Assembly: GCA_022559845.1 (NCBI GenBank)
Contig: CM040123.1
Coordinates: 316,491,933-316,555,932, forward strand
DNA from: Amorphophallus konjac
Taxonomy: Eukaryota > Streptophyta > Magnoliopsida > Alismatales > Araceae
Length of the DNA: 64,000 nt
Direction: 5' to 3'
The notes below the pieces were generated by a model, which had not been told where the DNA came from, did no database searches, and saw only the letters and a list, made by a program, of their open reading frames with translations. Below, in pieces: positions 1-12,335 of the stretch. Within the stretch, counting starts at the first letter, position 1. Every line of letters starts with the position of its first letter. The position numbers and the translations under genes are program-made.

Positions 1-1
1 C

Positions 2-3000
2 ACCTTCTCTTCATATCATGGACAAATTTGGTGTGACGTCATCCCCATGGAAGTAGGAAGCATCCTACTAGGAAGACCTTGGCTTTATGATGTAGATGCC
101 ACCATCTTGGGTAGGACCAACACATGTACTTTTGAACATGAGGGTAGGACTATCCGTCTCAACCCCTCCCCACCACGTCCCATGCCCAAGAGGGACACTC
201 TCCCTCAAGGACACCACCCCACCACCACACAAGTCTTGGGGAACTTTACCCCTCCAACCCCATCCCTCACCCAAACTCCCAAACAAAGTGGGACCTCGGG
301 GTTGACCAAGGGTCTTCATCTCATCACTAGGAAAGAGCTTGAAAGGGAGATAGATCAAGGAGTACCACTATGTGCGGTGATCATTTGCCTAGGAGAGCCC
401 ACTCCCACCAACCCACATCCTATAGAAATCCGGCATCTCCTAGAAGAATTTCATGATGTGTTCCCGGCCGAGCTCCCGGACCAACTCCCTCCCATGCGTG
501 ATGTGCAACACACAATTGATTTAGTTCCGAGAGCCACCCTCCCAAACCTTCCTCATTATCGCCTCAATCCCACGGAGCATGCCGAACTTCGTAGGCAAAT
601 TGAGGAACTCATTAGGAAGGGCTTCATCCGAATAAGCAAAAGTCTATGTGCCGTCCCGGCACTTCTAACTCCCAAGAAGGATGGGTCTTGGCGGATGTGT
701 GTGGATAGCCGGGCTATTAATAAAATCACTGTCAAGTATAGGTTCCCCATCCCTAGGCTGGATGACATACTTGATATGCTAGCCGGAGCCACTATTTTCT
801 CCAAAATTGACCTTAAGAGTGGCTATCACCAAGTTAGGATAAGACCTGGGGATGAGTGGAAGATGGCTTTCAAGACCAAGGATGGTCTCTTTGAATGGTT
901 AGTCATGCCTTTTGGGCTTTCAAATGCCCCAAGTACTTTCATGCGTCTTATGACGGAGGTTCTTAGGCCTTTCATTGGGATCTTTCTAGTGGTCTACTTT
1001 GATGACATACTCATCTATAGTCAATCCCAAGAGGCCCACCTTGACCACCTTGGGCAAGTTTGCACCGTCCTCCGACAAGAGAGCCTATTTGCCAACTTAG
1101 GGAAGTGCCACTTCATGACCACATCCATCACCTTCCTAGGATTTGTGGTGTCTACCAAGGGTGTCTCCATGGACCCCGACAAGGTCCAAGGTATTCTTGA
1201 TTGGCCGGAACCCCACACCCTTCATGAGGTCCGAAGTTTCCACGGATTGGCAACATTCTATAGGAGGTTTATTCGAGGGTTTAATACTATCACTGGCCCT
1301 ATCACCGATTGTCTCAAGAAGGGGACTTTTGTGTGGACCAAATCAGCCTCTAAAGCCTTCCAAGAACTTAAGGAGAAGTTGACCCAAGCCCCGGTCCTAT
1401 GCCTTCCCGATTTCTCTAAAGTCTTTGAAGTCACATGTGATGCATCCGGGATAGGGATAGGAGGAATTCTTAGTCAAGAGGGACACCCGGTAGCCTTCTT
1501 TAGTGAGAAGCTATGTGATGCTAGGACAAGATACTCCACTTATGACAAGGAGTTCTATGCCGTGGTTCAGTCCCTCTGACATTGGAGGCACTACTTGTTG
1601 CCCAAAGAATTTATCATCTTTTCTGACCATGAGGCCCTCAAATACCTCAACTCCAAACAAAAGCTAAATACCCGACATGTTCGATGGGTTGAGTTCATCC
1701 AATCCTACACTTTTGTCATCAAACACAAAGCCGGGAGTGAGAATCGAGCGGCGGATGCCCTTAGTAGGAAAGTTTCCTTGTTATCCACTATCCAAGTGGA
1801 AGTGACCGGATTTGATAGGCTCAAGGATGAGTACCCTAGCTGCCCCGACTTTGGGCACATCTATACCACCTTGACCACCCATTCTAGCAAGGAACATGAG
1901 GGATTTGTCTTAGAGGATGGGTTCCTTTTCAAGGGACCAAAGCTTTGCATCCCACGGACCTCACTCCGTGACTTCTTGATTTGGGAATTACATACGGGAG
2001 GGCTAGCTGGTCATTTTGGAGTCCATAAAACCATTGGTCTAGTTGAGGGACAGTTTTATTAGCCAAATCTCAAGAGAGATGTAGGCAAGATAGTGGGTCA
2101 ATGCCGAACATGTGCTTCGGCCAAACAGGTGAAACAAAACACTGGCCTATATACCCTACTCCCCATCCCCGACCGTCCATGGCAAGACTTGAGCATGGAC
2201 TTTGTGCTAGGATTACCCAAGACTCAAAGAAAGCATGACTCCATCTATGTGGTAGTTGATAGATTTTCCAAGATGGCCCACTTCATCCCATGCTCCAAGA
2301 CCTCCGATGCCTCCCATGTGGCCCGGTTATTCTTTGATGAGGTTGTCCGTCTCCACGGGCTACCTAAGACCATAGTCTCCGATAGGGATGTCAAATTCAC
2401 TAGCTACTTTTGGAAAACTCTTTGGCACATGATAGGTACCCTCCTCAAATTCTCCACGGCCTATCACCCCCAAACGGATGGCCAAACCGAAGTTGTCAAT
2501 CGAAGTCTAGGGAACCTCCTTAGGTGCCTTGTTGAGGATCGTCCGGGAAATTGGGATCTCATTCTACCACAAGCTGAGTTTGCATATAACAACTCCATCA
2601 ATAAGTCCATAGGGATGAGTCCCTTTGAAGTCGTGCATGGGTACAAGCCAAGGAAACCCTCGGATCTCATTCCCCTTCCCCAGCATGCTAGAGTGTCTAT
2701 TTCAGCTGAATCATTTGCCCAGCATATTAGAGAATTGCATGAAGAAATTCGCGAGCACATAAGCAAAAAGAATGAGGCTTATAAAAGGCGGGCCGACTCT
2801 CATCGGCGTCACCAAGAATTCCATGAGGGTGACTTTGTGATGGTAAGGACGGAGAGGCTCTCCCCGGGAGCCATCTTCAAATTGAGGCCACGTGGGGCTA
2901 GTCCCTTCCAGGTCCTTAGGCGCATTGGTGCAAATACCTATGAGTTAGATTTCCCCGAGGAATATGGGGTAAGTCCCACATTCAATGTCGCCGACCTAGT

Positions 3001-3388
3001 GCCATATAAGGGACCCACGGTGGTACCCAGTGAGGAGATTGAGCCTATTCCTTCCCTTGAGAGAGCACCCACCTGTGAGGAGAGACCACCAGCCAAGAGA
3101 GACCAGCGTGAACGCATAGAACAAATATTGGATGAACAAGTCACTACCACTCGGAGCAAGGTATATGAGCGCTATCTCGTCAGGTGGAAGGATCGGCCTC
3201 CTTCGGAAGATTCTTGGGTGAGTCGGGAGGATCTCCAGCAGTTGGATCCGGACCTCCTCGAGCAGTACCACAGCCGGATGGACCCCTACTCGACGGAGTC
3301 GAGCTCTTCACAGCCCAGGGGATTTGATGGAGGCATCATCCACAACTCCCTTTGGCTAGGGTCTTCTTCACACTCCGGCGTCATTTGA
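2..3388 (+). pseudogene. E0 chromovirus polyprotein (protease end, RT, RNase H, integrase, chromodomain), two in-frame stops
   Basis: Reading frame 2 is open from the window edge, so the gene starts further left. Domains in order: the end of the aspartic protease (LLGRPW near 66-84), reverse transcriptase ([13 protein letters not shown] near 673-709, catalytic YFDDILIYS near 996-1020), RNase H (DASG near 1438), then integrase (FHPQTDG-like AYHPQTDGQTE near 2460) and a C-terminal chromodomain (YLVRWKDRPPSEDSW near 3172-3216). The polyprotein copies the element RNA and inserts the DNA in the nucleus; the chromodomain marks a Ty3/gypsy chromovirus. All three open pieces share one frame and are cut only by TGA at 1577-1579 and TAG at 2060-2062, so the copy is inactive by two point nonsense changes. 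The final stop (3386-3388) lies inside the 3' LTR. gag would be left of the window. Confidence 0.93.
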
Positions 3389-3639
3389 GTTCGGGCCTCT
3401 CTCTATAAAGGCCCAATTATCCTTTTTGTGCTATCTATTTGAGTCATTTGATGTAATTTTCATTTTATTTGAGTCATGTCCCTAGGTCTTGCATTTATTT
3501 TCCTAAGTTTGAGTGTCATTAGATTGTTTAGTTAGCTATTGGGCCCAATTCTTCGGGCTTGGCCCAAGAGCCCCCCTACCCCCTCAGTTATTTGTCATTG
3601 AGTCTTTTGTCAGGGTCTTATTGTAAAATGTGGGTTGCC

Positions 3640-3648
3640 TATATATAG
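3640..3648 (+). promoter_or_regulatory. TATA box of the E0 LTR promoter
   Basis: TATATATAG sits about 315 bp into the LTR, at the place where the E1 LTRs have TATAAAAAGG, and is followed by 'ggcccc' as in E1 'ggaccc'. Likely start of the element transcript a few tens of bases downstream. Confidence 0.6.
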
Positions 3649-3754
3649 GGCCCCATTTCCTTCCTTTTGGACTAATGAATGAATCAATGCAACATTTCCA
3701 ATTGAGAGTTCAATTTAGTTCTAGTGGAGTGATTCCAATAGTGGGTGAGAGACC

Positions 3755-4320
3755 CTAGGGGAGAGATTCCCCACCCCCACCCCACCTTCTCTCTCTTCCT
3801 CTTTCTCTCTCCCTAGTTCGCCCCCTTCTCTCTCTCCTCCACTTCCCAACCACCTCCACCCTCCCACCTACCCCATTAAGACCTCTCCACTTCCCACCAC
3901 CCTCTTTACTCACCCCCCTAGTTCCAAGAGAGAACCCCCAATCCCCACCCCACCCTCCAACCACCAACCACCCCCACCTCTTTCCAACACTTCTTTCCTT
4001 CTTCCCCATGCAACCTTCCACCTCCCCAGACCCATTTCAAATTTGAAACCATTCCCTCCACTTGCTTTGGCCGCCCCTCTCCCTTCCCTTAGGCTAGGTT
4101 CGCCCCCTTCCTCCCCTCCCCCTCCACCATCCACTTCTCCCTTCACCCTCCTCTCACCCTCCCCTTTGGCTGAACCAGCACTAACCCCTGCACCCTCCCC
4201 CTTCACCAGCCCCTCCACCACCCCTAGACACTCTCCACCACTCCCTCACAATCCCCATCCACCCCCATCCACCTCCCCTTCACCATATGCATCCTTCTCC
4301 TTCTTATTTCTTAGTCATTG
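3755..4320. repeat. C-rich, C/T-biased low-complexity stretch of the E0 LTR
   Basis: About 550 bases are nearly free of G on the plus strand, in runs such as ccaccccacc. Long artificial ORFs arise here on both strands because stop codons are rare. The E1 LTRs have the same kind of tract downstream of their TATA boxes (8640-9240 and 60830-61400), so it is an LTR leader feature, not a gene. Confidence 0.7.
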
Positions 4321-5724
4321 GAAGCAACATCTAGGTTGCAGCTTGCCGTCCAGATGTTGCAGATGAATCAGAAGTTTTCTGCAGCCACCACGACCACCTC
4401 CTGGCGAATCTGAAGGCCCAAGAGGTATCCACGGAAGCGTCTACCAGTCTTCTTCGCAACGGCGGTGGTTTCATCCCCATCCGAGCTCTGTGCTGCCCGG
4501 GAGATCCGTTCTTCCACAACTGCGCAGAGCTGCCCCTGCTGAGCACCTAAACCGAGTGGAAGCCTTACCACGACGAACCTTGGGAGAATCAGGCCAAGAG
4601 TTCTTCTGAAAAGTTGTTCCTCATCCTGTCTACTTTCAGAATCAAGAAGCAGAACTTCAATCAACATCCATGGGCCAGAGTTATCAATTTTCTCCCTCAG
4701 GTATGGGGTTCTGCTTCCCACAGTCTGCACCGACCTTTCATCATTGTTTAGAGTCCCCTGGTCTTCTCCAGCATCATTCGGCATCCCTGCCAGTTTTGCT
4801 GCGAAGAGGACTCGTACACTGTTCCAACTACTCTGGCAGTACTTGATTCTGAGTTCAGAAGCTGTCGGGGCATCTTCTTCTTCTTGCTGTTGGAAACCAG
4901 AAGCTGTCAGTCCGAGAATCTGGCTCCCTGTTCGAGCCTCCACCCAGACCAGCATCGGTGCCAGAAGAAATCAACAAAATTTGGACGACTTCCCTGGTCT
5001 CCTACGAAGATTTTCCATGTGATCTCGTCCCAAAAAACGTTCGGTAGCAATCGCAGCAGTCAATTCTTCAATCATCTGTCAGCACTCACAGAACGTGGAT
5101 AGAATCGGCGACCTCCCATCTTCGGTGTTCCTTTCTCAAGTTCCCCTCCCCGCTTGGTCGGCTGAAGGCCCCTCCCTGTGTGGAGGTAGTTTTAGTTGTA
5201 ATATCCATTAACCCCCACCCCAAGGTCCCCCCTCCTGTGAGAGGTGTAGTATTGTAATCATTTGGGCAGGTCAAGCTACCCCGATGCGGCGTGTGGGGAT
5301 CCACCCGCCTCCCCGCTCGCCCTCGTCTGCGAGTGGGACCGGTTTCTTCAAACCGGTCGAGTAAGTGCTCCAAAACCTTGCTCTCATTTGTGCTTATCTT
5401 TCAATATTAGTTCTTAGTTCCGCTGGCCGTGAGAGTGAGAGCTCGATCCTCAAGCCCCGTTGCCTTGAGTGATCACCGTGGGGAAGAGTGTAACCGGTGC
5501 CTTTGGCACTTTGTCTGTCCCATTGAATTGGGCTTCCACATCCTTTGGGAATCAAATCTTGGCCTTGCTTGCCCTCTACCAGCAAGGGCCCAACCCTCAC
5601 ATCCTCTACTTGGCATCGCCAAGTCACCCCGGGCTTGGGTGAGCGACGATAGAGCGGTGGCCCACATCGGCCCGTTTGAATGCGATTGTGCTTGCTTGCT
5701 TAAGTCCAAGGGTGTGTCACATCA

Positions 5725-7282
5725 ATAAGAGTCCTTCATTCTGATCAATCTAATCCTTCCTTCCCTTTGTTTGGGGAGCTGTTGGTATTTGAACCATTGC
5801 ATGAGCGGCTCCCTCCAGTCGGCTGGGTTGACTGCCTCTACTGTCGCAGCTTCACATTCCTCTTCTTCTGGCTCCTCTACCATACTGGGCACCTGGCACC
5901 GGTTTATCACCCGTATGCTGAGTGACCCATCCGGCGGGATCGCCAACGAGCTTGCCAGCTTGGATAATGCATCAGCCTGTGTATTTTGGCCCCGGCCGAT
6001 GTGGCTTATCTCAATGAAATAAAACCGTCCCATGAGCCGCTTCGCCTGGGCGTGGTAGGGGAGTAATTCAGGTTTTCAGACGTCAAATTGTCCCTGAATT
6101 TGCTTGACGATCAACATCGAATCGCCAAAGACTTGCAGGATTCGGATCTCCAGGTGAAGGGCAACCTAGAGTCCGATTATCAGAGCTTCATATTCTACGT
6201 CGTTGTTCGTGCATGGCTTGTTGATGGAGCATGAGGTATGCAGCACTTCTTCCTCCAAGGATTTCAGGATGATGCCGGCCCCGGCTCTTACTCTTGATCG
6301 CCCGGACGGGGTTGTTTCAGTTCTTGAGGCCCTGTCGAGGTACAGCTGCCAGGTGGTCTGACGGGCTTTGTCGACCTCTAGGGTTTCATCTTCGGGGAGT
6401 TCTATAATTAATGGAGAGTCTTCAGGCACTGGGTGCGCTGCAAAGAAGTCTGCAATGGTCTGGCCCTTGATGGCCTTCTGAGGCACATAAGTGATGTCGA
6501 ACTCCATAAGGATGACAGCCCACTTGCCCAGTCAGCCTTTTAGGACTGGCTAGGAAAGTATATATTTGACTAGGTCAGCTCTGGATATCAGCTGTATTTC
6601 ATGCGAAAACATTTAGTGCCTCAGCTTCTTGGCTGCAAAGACCAGGGCAAGGCAAATCTTTTCAATCAGGGTGTACATTCCTTCCGCCCCGACCAGCCAT
6701 CGCCTGACATAGTAGAGGGCTTGTTATTTCCCTTGGTCATTGTTCTGGGCAAGCATTGCCCCCAGTGAACATTCGGCGGTGGCTAGGTACAAGATCAGCC
6801 GCCGCCCCTTGACAAGTGCCCCCAGAACTGGTGGGGTGTTCAAATATTCCTTCAATTGGTTAAAAGCCTTCTGACATTCTGGACTCCAGCAAAAGGGTGT
6901 GTTCTTCATCATCAGCTTGTGGAACGGTTGGCAGCGCCCGGACATGTTGGAGATGAACCGGTGTATATAAGCCAATCGGCCTTGCAACGACCTCAACTCT
7001 CCCAAATCCTTCGGAGGGGGCAACTCATGTATGGCTTTTATTTTGGCAGGGTCGATTTCAACCTCCCTGTACCGAATGACGAAACCCAGAAATTTTTCGC
7101 TAGAGACGCCGAAGGCGCACTTCATCGGGTTCATTTTCAGCTCATATTGTAGCAACCTCTCGAAGATGATTCGGAGGTCGCTCAAGTGATCTTGTCTCTT
7201 TCTAGTCTTGACGACCAGGTCATCAATATAACATTCAGCTTTATCATACAGCAACCCATCGAATATTCTGGTCATCGCCCGT
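5725..7282 (-). pseudogene. T: Tat/Ogre-type pol fragment (RT end, RNase H, second RNase H)
   Basis: Read on the minus strand in one frame: the end of reverse transcriptase (YQRAMTRIF, catalytic CYIDDLVVKT near 7209-7235, LGFVI), connection and RNase H (CSLGAMLAQN near 6770), then an archaeal-type second RNase H (YEALIIGL near 6170-6190, HIGRGQNTQADALSKLAS near 5950-6010). The second RNase H is the mark of the Tat lineage, and the sequence is recognisably related to E4 pol. At least six in-frame stops interrupt it (for example near 6724 and 6166). It is cut on the left by E0 and on the right by E5, so both inserted into it; the rest lies outside the window. This is the oldest layer seen. Confidence 0.88.
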
Positions 7283-8172
7283 TGATAGCGTGAAACGCAA
7301 GTCGTTAATACGCCCACTACCAAATTTAAATATTCGGCCCACAAATTAAAGAGAATAGTTAAATGGTGAGACCGAGTCGAATCCACATGGAAGTTTTGAT
7401 TTTAGAGTTGAAAACCTTGGATTTTTTAGATTGAAAATCGTGAGAGTTGGGTTAAAAGTTCAGATTAAAATTAGGAAATTAAAATTAATTAAGCAAAAGG
7501 AAGGATTGATGAAAATTTAAGCTAACAGAATTAATGAGGAAAATGAAAAGAAAATGGCAATCACCACAATCATCAAACTTGTAAGAAAATAGATCGAGAG
7601 AAATAATTAAAATAACACTTACACAAAATATAAAAGATGGGTTTACAGATAACTTAACGAAGAGAATTAAACAAAAGATGAGTGATGTTTATGAAAGAAC
7701 AAAAATGATGTCTGAAATAAATAACTTTGAAAATATTAAGAGAAGGAATCACAAAATATCAACAAATAACAAGGAGGCCTTCGCTTCTTCCCAATGTAGC
7801 ATAACACCCAAAAAAAATACAGAAGAAAGCCCCCCTTTCTAAATCCTCTCCTACCTCACATAACCCCAAATGCAAAGAACTCAAAAACAACCTCCCCATG
7901 AACTCCCCTCACAGGCCTATTTATAGACTAAAACATCCCACATAACATTGTTTCCTTAGGCTCACCATTGGCATAAGTGGTGATTGCATTCTCCCGGGGG
8001 CGAGAGAGGTTGGTGACCACATCCACCAACCATACCTATACCGTGGAAGCTCCCTTCAGGTCAACTTTTGCTATTGCCATCCTCATATATGTCCAAGCCT
8101 TCTCCACCTACGTGAGAACCATGTAGCCCACCCTCCTAGGTCCACCTTTGCAGCTGTTTGCTGCTTTCCATC
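7283..8172 (-). repeat. E5 3' LTR, distal part (split by E1)
   Basis: On the minus strand the LTR begins TGATAAGTG at 63643 and ends TATCA at 7283. Its outer bases form an inverted repeat (TGATA/TATCA). Left of 7283 the T reading frame resumes exactly at the RT motif YQR, so 7283 is an insertion edge; cccgt (7278-7282) is the expected target copy. The E1 duplication CCATC (8168-8172 and 63002-63006) joins this part with 63007-63643 into one LTR of about 1.53 kb. The sequence is AT-rich with no ORF of note. Confidence 0.72.
7919..7925 (-). promoter_or_regulatory. TATA box of the E5 LTR
   Basis: TATAAAT on the minus strand followed by 'aggcctgtgaggggag'. It is the only canonical TATA seen in this LTR. 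Inferred. Confidence 0.45.
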
Positions 8173-8458
8173 TAATGAGGACATCACACGGTGCTCCATA
8201 TTTTTTTGAGTCATATAATGTATTTTTTCACATTAATTGAGTCTTATCTATGCCTTTCCTTTAATTGAGTCAGTTGAATAGGTTAATGGGCCAATGGGTT
8301 AGCATGTTAAGCTTAGTGAGCTCAACCAAATGGGCTGGCCCAATATCCCCCCCCCCTTGTACACACTTGGTCTTTAGTTGTTTTAATAGGGGTATTTTAG
8401 TCTTGGTCAATAAGTGTATTATTAAGGGTATTTTGGTCATGTAAAGATTTGGGGTGCC

Positions 8459-8468
8459 TATAAAAAGG
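8459..8468 (+). promoter_or_regulatory. TATA box of the E1 5' LTR
   Basis: TATAAAAAGG about 290 bp into the LTR, followed by 'acccaaccccc'. The 3' LTR has the same box at 60717-60726. Confidence 0.65.
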
Positions 8469-8545
8469 ACCCAACCCCCTCTCATTTGGGAGATTGATGG
8501 ATGAATGAAAAAAAAGGTTGAAATCCCTTGAGTGATTTCCCTTTG

Positions 8546-8550
<5 letters not shown>

Positions 8551-8629
<79 letters not shown>
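8551..8629. repeat. (TC)n(TA)n microsatellite in the E1 5' LTR
   Basis: About 34 bases of TC/CT dinucleotides pass into about 44 bases of TA dinucleotides. The same spot in the 3' LTR (60806-60830) holds only a short TA run, so the repeat has changed since insertion. Confidence 0.9.
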
Positions 8630-8632
<3 letters not shown>

Positions 8633-10803
8633 CCTCTCTTTCTCTCTCTCTTCCTCTCTCCCCCCTAGGGACTTGCGCCCCTTTCTCTCTCTAACCAAAG
8701 GGAGAGGCAACCCATCTCTCTCTCTCTTCCACATCATCAAAGGTCCCTTTCCCTTCCTCCCACCATTCAAGCCTCCAAAGGAGACCTTCTAGTCCCAAGG
8801 TAGAGAACTAGCCCCCAAGTTGGACTTCTCCACCCCTCCCATCACCTTCCACCACCCAACTTAGACTTCCACACCCTCCCCATCACATCCCACCCACACT
8901 AAAAGACTTTCTTTCCCCTCCCATCACATCCCTTCACAAAATTTTCTAGATTCTTTAGCTAGCCTCCCTTTAGGACCAAAGAATTCAAACTACACCACCA
9001 CCCCTTTTGGACTTCCCCACCATCAAAATTCGTAACTCACCTCCACCCCCTAGGAGAACCACCCCTAACAGCCCATTTTCTCCTTGTCATAGCTTGGAAA
9101 GCCTCCTCCCTAACCCCCTCTGAGCCAGGGACCATCCGCAACCCTTCTCACCACATTTCCCCCTCTCATCCTCCCCATTTCCCACCTCCTTCTCTTGCTG
9201 CCACCCAAGTAGACAAAGCAGTAGAACAGACACCCTGATTGCAGCGATGCCTCCCCATCCCTGAGTACCTTCTGGTGCCCCACCCAGCACCTGAAGATTC
9301 TCCTCTGAAGTGGCTTTCCAACGAGTGGTCGTGCATCCCCAACCGAGGTCGAAGCTGGGCAGGAGGCCCGTTTCCATCAGGCTACGCAAGATCGACTCCG
9401 ACTGGCGACAGAGGCGAGTTGCAAAAGCTCCCATGACCACTCCTCATAGTTTCCTGGTGAGCCCTTCGGCCGAGGCGATCATCGTCCAGTCCTCTTTCAG
9501 CTCTTAGAAGAAGGAGGTCATTCGGATATTGGAGCACCCCGTTCCAGCCGTTTTCCTCAGCATGCGCCAACTACACTCACCAGATCCAGGTTGGACCACT
9601 CCCCACTCATCCGTTCACCACGCTCATCTCTGATCTCGGTTGGAGTCCTCGTCAGCTCCAGTGCAAAGCCAACTTACCCACGGTCACGTCAACACCAACC
9701 CCGTCCCCATTGGAGCTTGGATCAGCCCGTGGTGCCTTCTACATCAGGCGGTTACCTTGTTGGGCCAGACAGGGGTCAAACAAGACCAGCCTGATCTCGG
9801 AGCTCCAGCGGTCCAACCCGGTCACCGGACAACGCCAAATTTCTCTGGCGTGTTCCTTGGCCACCCAGGGACGTTTCTGCACCAGTCTCACCTCCGACGG
9901 AGTTCGGAGGAGTTCATGGCACCCTCGGCATCGACCTACTATCAGCCTAGACTAGACAGGACAGAGCAGGACCAGTTCGTGATCTCCAACCTGTAGCGGC
10001 CCCCATTGGACCCCAGACGGCCTTCAACTCTAATAGTGGGCTCCTACATCATCCCTGAACAATTCGGCACCAACCCCGCATTTTGCAGCGCTTCGAAGAG
10101 TCCATGGCATCCCCGACTCCGGCTTGTTGTCCAGCAGGATCCGACCGGACAGAACCGGCCTTCGATCAATTCCAGCCCCTCGCCTGGCCGGCTAAAAGCC
10201 CCTCCCTACGTGTAGGTTCAATTTGGTTGTAATTAAGTACATCCCCTCCCTAAGATCACCCCTTCTGCGTGAGGTGTAGTGCTGTAGTAATTTATCACAG
10301 GTCAAGCGGCACTGACGCACGTGCGGGCATCGCACGTTCTCTGCTCGCCTTCGTCTTCGACCGGAATCGGTGTCTAAACACGGATTAGGTGAGCATCTGG
10401 TCCCCTCCCCTCTGCTGGTTGACTCTTGCTTATTTAGTATCGCATCTTAATGCCCGTCGGACGGTGAGTGAGTGCCCGCTCCATATTCCACCATTTGTGA
10501 GCCCACCGCAGAGCAAGTTGAGAGACCCACCACATAACCCACGCCCTCGGCGTGCTGGCTGCCAACAAATCACAGGAATCCCAATCCCCATCGGGGGTCA
10601 GCCCGGGCATAGCCAAGCCCATCGGAACAGCAAGGTCCCACCCCGGACCCTCACCACCATCCCGAGATGCCTTCGGGAAAGAGTGCGCACCACGTGAGCG
10701 ATCCTGCCGAAATCGAATCTGTTATCTTGTGTATGTGCTTGCGGGTCTAGGTCTGAGGATCATTCGGTCATCCCATTGCACCCCTAGCTTATCCCACATC
10801 AAG

Positions 10804-10821
10804 TGGTATAAGAGCAAGTTT
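10804..10821 (+). other. E1 primer binding site (tRNA-Met initiator type)
   Basis: TGGTATAAGAGCAAGTTT starts two bases after the LTR end. The canonical plant tRNA-Met(i) site begins TGGTATCAGAGC; the copy has decayed at a few positions. Confidence 0.85.
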
Positions 10822-10922
10822 TAGACCTGTCTCTACAAGTCTAGTCATAGGGCGTTTGCATCCATTCCCCACATGCATCATCCCCGTTTGTATGGCTACC
10901 TCACACCAATCACACCCGTCCC
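10822..10922 (+). other. E1 leader, first part
   Basis: Short internal sequence between primer site and E2. It resumes after the E2 duplication (GTCCC, 10918-10922 and 23054-23058) and continues 23059-23146 to the solo LTR. The gag frame may already be open near 23128-23146 (reads FMEAMP) and joins the gag after the solo LTR. Confidence 0.7.
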
Positions 10923-11082
10923 TGTAGACACCCATTTTTAGCCGATAAATTGAGCATTTTTTTTGTTCTCTTAGTCGATGCCCCAATTGATCCTTAATTG
11001 GTTGATTTTCTGGGATTCTTCCCCTTTCTTGGCTCAACGCTTCAATTCCATACCTTGGATCTCGTCTCGAGTCTGGCATTCT

Positions 11083-11326
11083 CGCGCTATTTGTTCTTAT
11101 CGCTTTTTTGTTCATAGCGCGTTGTGGGTCAAATTCAAATTATCCTTCGATCAATTGTTATTGCTTGACATTTGATCATTATGACATCAATTTTGGGTGT
11201 TACTCTCCTTCAACATTTGATTAAATGACTGCCCAATGGTTTTTTTTCTCCATTTAATGGGCCTTTACTTGTTGCGCTATATCTCCATAGCGCGTTCTTC
11301 ATTATCGCGCTATGGGAGTATAGCGC
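11083..11326. repeat. Family A dyads, E2 5' LTR upstream cluster
   Basis: Two perfect 20-bp dyads GCGCTAT-N6-ATAGCGC at 11274-11293 (centre ATCTCC) and 11307-11326 (centre GGGAGT), 33 bp apart start to start. A third pair of the same arms at 11083-11121 has a long 23-bp centre. Upstream of the TATA box. Confidence 0.95.
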
Positions 11327-11540
11327 CTTATCAGACAGAGTCCTCTCCAGGCCGGACTCCCTTATTTCGATTCAGAGGCCTTATTGGGTAAGTTGCTGAC
11401 TGTGTTTCTTATCTAGGAAGGTTTCTAAACCTATCAGGATTCTTTCCCCCTAATTAGTCGGCAATATTACCTCGATTTGAGCCGCCGAGTCATCGGATTG
11501 AATCAAACTCCGACCTAGGGTTTGTGTTCGATCTTCTTCC

Positions 11541-11547
11541 TATAAAT
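11541..11547 (+). promoter_or_regulatory. TATA box of the E2 5' LTR
   Basis: TATAAAT preceded by 'cttcc' and lying between the two dyad pairs of the LTR; repeated at 22263-22269 in the 3' LTR. Confidence 0.55.
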
Positions 11548-12046
11548 TCATCCCTTTGGCCGTCGTTTGAGGATGATGCAACTCGAGTTATTGACGAGGA
11601 GGAGGAAATACTTCGTGCACAATCAACAAATCCTCGCTCCTCGCACATTCAAGGGAGTATTTAGGGCTTTTCCTTGTGTTCTTCCTCTTTCATCTCTCTT
11701 TTCTCCTCCGGTTTTTTTTTTTTTAATCTTTGCATCGCATTACATCCTGATTTCAAAACACTCCTTTTACAAGATACATGCATTCACACACACCACACCT
11801 ATCTTTTGCCCATCCATAGGGGTTTAAAAACCACCAAACCCCCAGGTAATCGAGCCCCCTTTTTACATGCTTTTGATTAAGGATAAGGGCAGATTATACT
11901 CAAATCTCGATCTAATGGGCTTTATATTTGTTGTTTATGATTGTTTGCAGGCACTAGAAGATTGATACGTGGAGCCCTTGCACCTTGGCCGGCCTTGGAG
12001 CAAGGAAGGAACGAAACCAGATAAATCCCGCTACCTGTCTGATATC

Positions 12047-12098
12047 GCGCTGTACTAAGCTAGCGTTACCTGGAGAACGCGCTATGACGATATAGCGC
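12047..12098. repeat. Family A dyads, E2 5' LTR downstream pair
   Basis: 12079-12098 is a perfect GCGCTAT-N6-ATAGCGC (centre GACGAT). 12047-12066 is a decayed partner (GCGCTGT, centre ACTAAG), 32 bp away; the 3' LTR keeps a better right arm. Confidence 0.9.
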
Positions 12099-12335
12099 GT
12101 TAATATCCAGGACCATGGCTCCCCTTTATGGATTTCTGAGGTATGTAACATGCCCCATCCTGATCTCTTATTGTTTGGCATGTTTCTAGCTTCAGTGGCG
12201 ATCACGGATCTTAGTTGTTGCATATGATTTTTCCCCTTTTTTCATCATTAATTGAGTGCGATATCTTGTTTTAAAACAAAATCACCATCTTTTATCAATT
12301 TGGGGTTGATCATAATTATTTGCACATCCACAAAT

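Larger units (their letters stand above)
3325..5724 (+). repeat. E0 3' LTR
   Basis: Starts TGATGGAGGC just after the chromodomain, preceded by a short G-rich tract (cccagggga), and ends GTGTCACATCA. Start and end match the same points of the E1 LTRs (TGATGAGGAC and CCCACATCA), as do the 'attgagtc' repeats, the TATA region and the C/T-rich stretch, which fixes the limits. Length is about 2.4 kb. The paired 5' LTR is outside the window. The bases after it (ataag, 5725-5729) should be the target duplication. Confidence in the exact left edge is moderate. Confidence 0.8.
8173..10801 (+). repeat. E1 5' LTR
   Basis: Begins TAATGAGGACA where the 3' copy has TGATGAGGACA, so the terminal TG has decayed to TA. 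Ends CCCACATCA followed by the primer site. It carries 'attgagtc' repeats, TATAAAAAGG, a long TC/TA microsatellite and a C-rich leader. Length 2629 bp against 2568 bp for the 3' copy; much of the difference is the microsatellite. Confidence 0.92.
10923..12332 (+). repeat. E2 5' LTR
   Basis: Starts TGTAGACACCC, ends CATCCACA. TATAAAT at 11541-11547 is the probable promoter box. Contains family A dyads at 11274-11293, 11307-11326, 12047-12066 and 12079-12098, and a longer-spaced GCGCTAT/ATAGCGC pair at 11083-11121. Confidence 0.95.

Noticed and set aside
3755..4366. Proline-rich and glycine-rich ORFs in the E0 LTR
   Set aside because: Products of a C-rich tract on both strands without start context or similarity.
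8270..8770. ORFs across the TC/TA microsatellite
   Set aside because: They arise from stop-poor repeats (runs of IY and RE) and are absent from the 3' LTR.
10804..10821. tRNA-Met gene fragment
   Set aside because: Only the 3' complement is present, beside an LTR end: a primer binding site.
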